Source: Deinococcus taeanensis
GTDB taxonomy: Bacteria; Deinococcota; Deinococci; Deinococcales; Deinococcaceae
Direction of reading: 5' to 3'
Length of the DNA: 64,000 bases
Assembly: GCF_020229735.1 (NCBI RefSeq)
Contig: NZ_CP083455.1
Coordinates: 2,011,001-2,075,000, forward strand
Of the stretch, positions 62,006 through 64,000 are shown piece by piece. The position numbers and the translations under genes are program-made. Each line of letters begins with the position of its first letter. Positions within the stretch are counted from its first letter, which is position 1. The notes below the pieces were generated by a model. That model ran no database searches and had not been told where the DNA came from. It saw only the letters and a list, made by a program, of their open reading frames with translations.

Positions 62006-62239
62006 TCAGCGGCGGTCGCCGGCGGTCTCGCTGACGTGCGCCTGGGTGCTGATGGGCGCGCCGGTCACGGGGTCCAGCTGGCGGGAGGCGACGTCGGTGA
62101 CGGGCTTGTCGGCGTGGGTTTCCTTCTTGAACTCCTTGATGCCCTGCCCGAGACCCCGGCCGAGCTCGGGGAGCTTCTTGGCGCCGAAGATCAGGGCGAT
62201 GACGACGATAACCAGAATAATTTCCAGAGGTCCGAACAT
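62006..62239 (-). CDS. tatA: Sec-independent protein translocase TatA
   Basis: A 77-residue TatA-type protein: MFGPLEIILVIVVIALIFGAKKLPELGRGL gives one membrane helix, the FG hinge and an amphipathic helix (GLGQGIKEFKKE), then a polar tail. The missing internal Glu of TatB and its small size favour TatA. AAGGAG precedes the ATG. It forms an operon with tatC; no tatB-like gene is in the window. Confidence 0.95.
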   Translation of the reverse strand: MFGPLEIILVIVVIALIFGAKKLPELGRGLGQGIKEFKKETHADKPVTDVASRQLDPVTGAPISTQAHVSETAGDRR

Positions 62240-62315
62240 GGTGTACTCCTTGTGGGCGCGCCGGGCGCGGCAGCAGTGGCGGGGCGGAAGTGACGCAGGT
62301 CTCTACCCTGAAGGT

Positions 62316-62366
62316 ATGCGAGTGGAAGGAAATTGGATGAGATTGCCCTCACCTATCAAACCTTAA
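62316..62366 (+). CDS. Possible leaderless 16-residue ORF
   Basis: TACCCT (62304-62309) is followed after six bases by ATG and the frame MRVEGNWMRLPSPIKP. The promoter-start spacing is perfect for a leaderless mRNA, but no gene follows on this strand and no -35 box is evident. It may be a chance match or a small unannotated peptide. Confidence 0.25.
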   Translation: MRVEGNWMRLPSPIKP

Positions 62367-62487
62367 TGGGCGTGGGTCAACGGACAGTGAATGAAGAGCG
62401 CGGCTCTGCCGCCACCGCTGACCAGGGTCCACTTCGCGGGGGGCCGGCCCGCACCGGCGAGACTGCCTGCGGCGCCGCGCGTGCCCT

Positions 62488-63216
62488 TCAGATACCCCAG
62501 CCGCCGTCCACCAGGATCTCCTGCCCGGTGATGTACGCCGCTTCGTTCGTGGCGAGGAAGGCCACCGCGGCCGACACCTCGCTTGGCTCCCCGAAGCGCC
62601 GCGCCGGAATGCGGGCCTTGAGCCGCTCGGCGTCGTCGGGGTTGGCGTGCAGCGCCTGCAGGCGCTCTGTGGCGGTGTAGCCGGGCGCGACGGTGTTGCA
62701 GGTCACGCCGTCCGACGCGACCTCCAGTGCCAGGGTCCGCAGGTGGTTGGTCACGGCGGCGCGCATGGCGTTGCTGACCGGCAGGGTCAGTGAGGGGCGG
62801 CCCACCGTGAGGCTGGTGACGGCAATGATGCGGCCCCAGCGGCGCTCCCGCATGCCACCCAGGACCGCCTCAGCGAGGCGGGCGGTGCTCATGAAGGTCG
62901 TCTGGAAGCCCTGCGTCCACGCGGCCTCGCTCACCTGGCTGGGCAGCGAGGGCGGCGGACCGCCGGCGTTGCTCACCAGAATGTCCACGTCGCCGGCAGC
63001 CTGCACGGCGGCGCGCACGCCCTCGGGGGTGCTGACGTCCGCCACCACCCACTGGGCGCCGGTGGCGTCTGCGGCGCGGCGCAGCGCGTCCTCTCCGCGC
63101 GCGGCAATGGTGACGTGGGCGCCCAGCCGGATCAGGTCCTGCGCCGCTGCCAGCCCGATGCCTTTGCTGCCGCCCGTCACGAGGGCACGTTTTCCTTCCA
63201 GTCTGAACAGGCTCAC
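62488..63216 (-). CDS. SDR family oxidoreductase with an altered catalytic centre
   Basis: A 242-residue classical-size short-chain dehydrogenase: the coenzyme motif ALVTGGSKGIGLAAA, 'VSNAGGPPPSLPS' (NAG motif), the Ser region 'AVTSLTVGRPSLTLPVSNAMRAAVTNHLRTLALE', 'VAPGYTATERL' and the C-terminal 'ITGQEILVDGGWG'. At the YxxxK position it reads SNAMR, so the catalytic Tyr and Lys are absent. The start is GTG at 63216, six bases after TACCCT, divergent from mqnB with only a 37-nt gap. Confidence 0.88.
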   Translation of the reverse strand: MSLFRLEGKRALVTGGSKGIGLAAAQDLIRLGAHVTIAARGEDALRRAADATGAQWVVADVSTPEGVRAAVQAAGDVDILVSNAGGPPPSLPSQVSEAAWTQGFQTTFMSTARLAEAVLGGMRERRWGRIIAVTSLTVGRPSLTLPVSNAMRAAVTNHLRTLALEVASDGVTCNTVAPGYTATERLQALHANPDDAERLKARIPARRFGEPSEVSAAVAFLATNEAAYITGQEILVDGGWGI

Positions 63217-63253
63217 GCCCTGAGGGTACACCCGGGGCGTTACGCTGCCGGGC

Positions 63254-63913
63254 ATGACCGACTCTCACGCAGCGCTGATCGTGGTGGCCACCTCCGGGGA
63301 GGCCGCGCGCCTCACGGATCTGCCGGCCCGTGTGGTGGTCAGTGGCGTGGGGCCGGTCGCGGCGGCCCTGGCCACGGCGCGGGCCTTGGCGGCCGCGCCG
63401 GCAGCGGTGGTCGTGAGTGCCGGGATTGGCGGTGCGTACCCGGGCAGTGGTCTGCTGCCGGGCGACCTGGCGGTGTCCAGCGTGATCGTGCAGGCGGATC
63501 TGGGTGCCTGGGACGGCCCGGTGTTTCTGCCTCTGGGCGAGCTGGGCCTGTCCGTTCAGCCGGACGGCACTCAGGACGCGGTGTTTTCCGTCTGGGACAG
63601 GGCGGCGCAGGTGGCCGCCCGCGCGGGAGCGCCGCTGGGACCCGCCCTGACGCTGTGCAGCGTGACGGGCAGTCTGAACGCCGCCCGCGCCCTGGAGGCC
63701 CGGTACCCCGGCGCGCTGACGGAAGGCATGGAGGGTGCGGGCGTGGCGCACGCGGCGCTGCTGGCCGGCGTGCCGGCGCTGGAGGTGCGGGGCGTGAGCA
63801 ACCCGGTCGGCCCGCGGGACCGGGCGGCGTGGCGGCTCCCTGAAGCTCTGGCTGCCACCCGGCGCGGCGTGCAGGCTGTGCTGGAGGTGCTGCGCCAGGG
63901 TCGTGGCTCCTAG
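63254..63913 (+). CDS. mqnB: Futalosine hydrolase
   Basis: MqnB removes hypoxanthine from futalosine in the futalosine pathway to menaquinone. The 219-residue protein is a nucleoside-phosphorylase-fold hydrolase with 'VVSAGIGGAYPGSGLLPGDLAVSS' and the MqnB-specific 'ALTEGMEGAGVAHAALLAGVPALEVRGVSNPVGPRDRAAWRL', which supplies the catalytic Glu/Asp and the C-terminal lid. TACGCT is seven bases before the ATG. Its stop overlaps the stop of the next, converging gene in CTAG. Confidence 0.92.
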   Translation: MTDSHAALIVVATSGEAARLTDLPARVVVSGVGPVAAALATARALAAAPAAVVVSAGIGGAYPGSGLLPGDLAVSSVIVQADLGAWDGPVFLPLGELGLSVQPDGTQDAVFSVWDRAAQVAARAGAPLGPALTLCSVTGSLNAARALEARYPGALTEGMEGAGVAHAALLAGVPALEVRGVSNPVGPRDRAAWRLPEALAATRRGVQAVLEVLRQGRGS

Positions 63914-64000
63914 AACAGGCGGCCGTCGTCCTCCGCGCCTTCGAGGGGGTCAGGGGCCTGGACCGGAACGCCGTGTGCGTTCAGGGCGTCGCGGAGCATG
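63910..64000 (-). CDS. C-terminal end of a converging gene (partial)
   Basis: On the minus strand an open frame enters from the window edge and ends in TAG at 63912-63910. The last residues are 'MLRDALNAHGVPVQAPDPLE' followed by GAEDDGRLF. The Met at the edge (63999) need not be the start. Too little is visible to name the protein; its stop overlaps the mqnB stop. Confidence 0.5.
   Translation of the reverse strand, partial: MLRDALNAHGVPVQAPDPLEGAEDDGRLF

Overview
The window is about 68% GC and reads as a chromosomal segment of a Deinococcus species. Three things point there: the protein families (a split rplKAJL / rpoBC arrangement, treZ-treY, a futalosine-route gene, many small lineage-specific proteins); RNA polymerase subunits of Deinococcus-Thermus type, with a beta-prime carrying a large N-terminal insertion; and a start-site layout in which a TANNNT -10 box sits 5-9 nt before the start codon of some 25-30 genes. 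This is the leaderless-mRNA architecture known from Deinococcus. No tRNA, rRNA, insertion sequence, prophage or CRISPR array was seen.

Layout. 1-2.9 kb: end of nusG, then rplK-rplA and rplJ-rplL with a strong terminator. 2.9-5.3 kb: a reverse-strand block (repeat protein, GIY-YIG-like protein, DUF2239, TPR membrane protein) between the ribosomal stalk genes and rpoB. 5.4-13.8 kb: rpoB-rpoC with their own promoter. 13.8-18.3 kb: small conserved proteins, a class I/II aminotransferase and exonuclease III. 18.4-22.5 kb: an unusually long RNase R behind a structured leader. 22.7-27.4 kb: treZ-treY (trehalose from maltodextrin), preceded by a 12-codon mini-ORF. 27.5-36.8 kb: Bax-inhibitor protein, secreted proteins, phosphoesterase, dCTP deaminase, acetyltransferase, thiolase with an operator-like palindrome, ankyrin protein, Rieske ferredoxin. 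37-37.7 kb: a broken fructosamine-kinase gene. 37.8-46.5 kb: membrane protein, prs, FAD oxidoreductase, dnaJ, trpS and tdh. 46.7-53.5 kb: small proteins, murJ, a YdcF-like protein and topA. 53.5-64 kb: SRPBCC protein, LmbE-type deacetylase, DUF4870, rnhA, yqeK, MFS exporter, glmU, lgt, tatC-tatA, an SDR and mqnB.

The most interesting signal is in front of trpS (44.79-44.90 kb, minus strand). An 18-codon leader peptide with two adjacent Trp codons overlaps one arm of a set of mutually exclusive hairpins that ends in an intrinsic terminator 27 nt before the trpS start codon. This has the form of a ribosome-mediated tryptophan attenuator controlling a tryptophanyl-tRNA synthetase. Other notable items are a nested-stem RNA in the rnr leader, mini-ORFs overlapping the starts of treZ and rnhA, an AACGGCCGTT operator on the thiolase promoter, paired operator-like sites on the DUF2239 promoter, and a kinase pseudogene whose frame breaks at a 16-bp inverted repeat.

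All calls are by reading the sequence and recognising families; no alignment, folding or database search was run.
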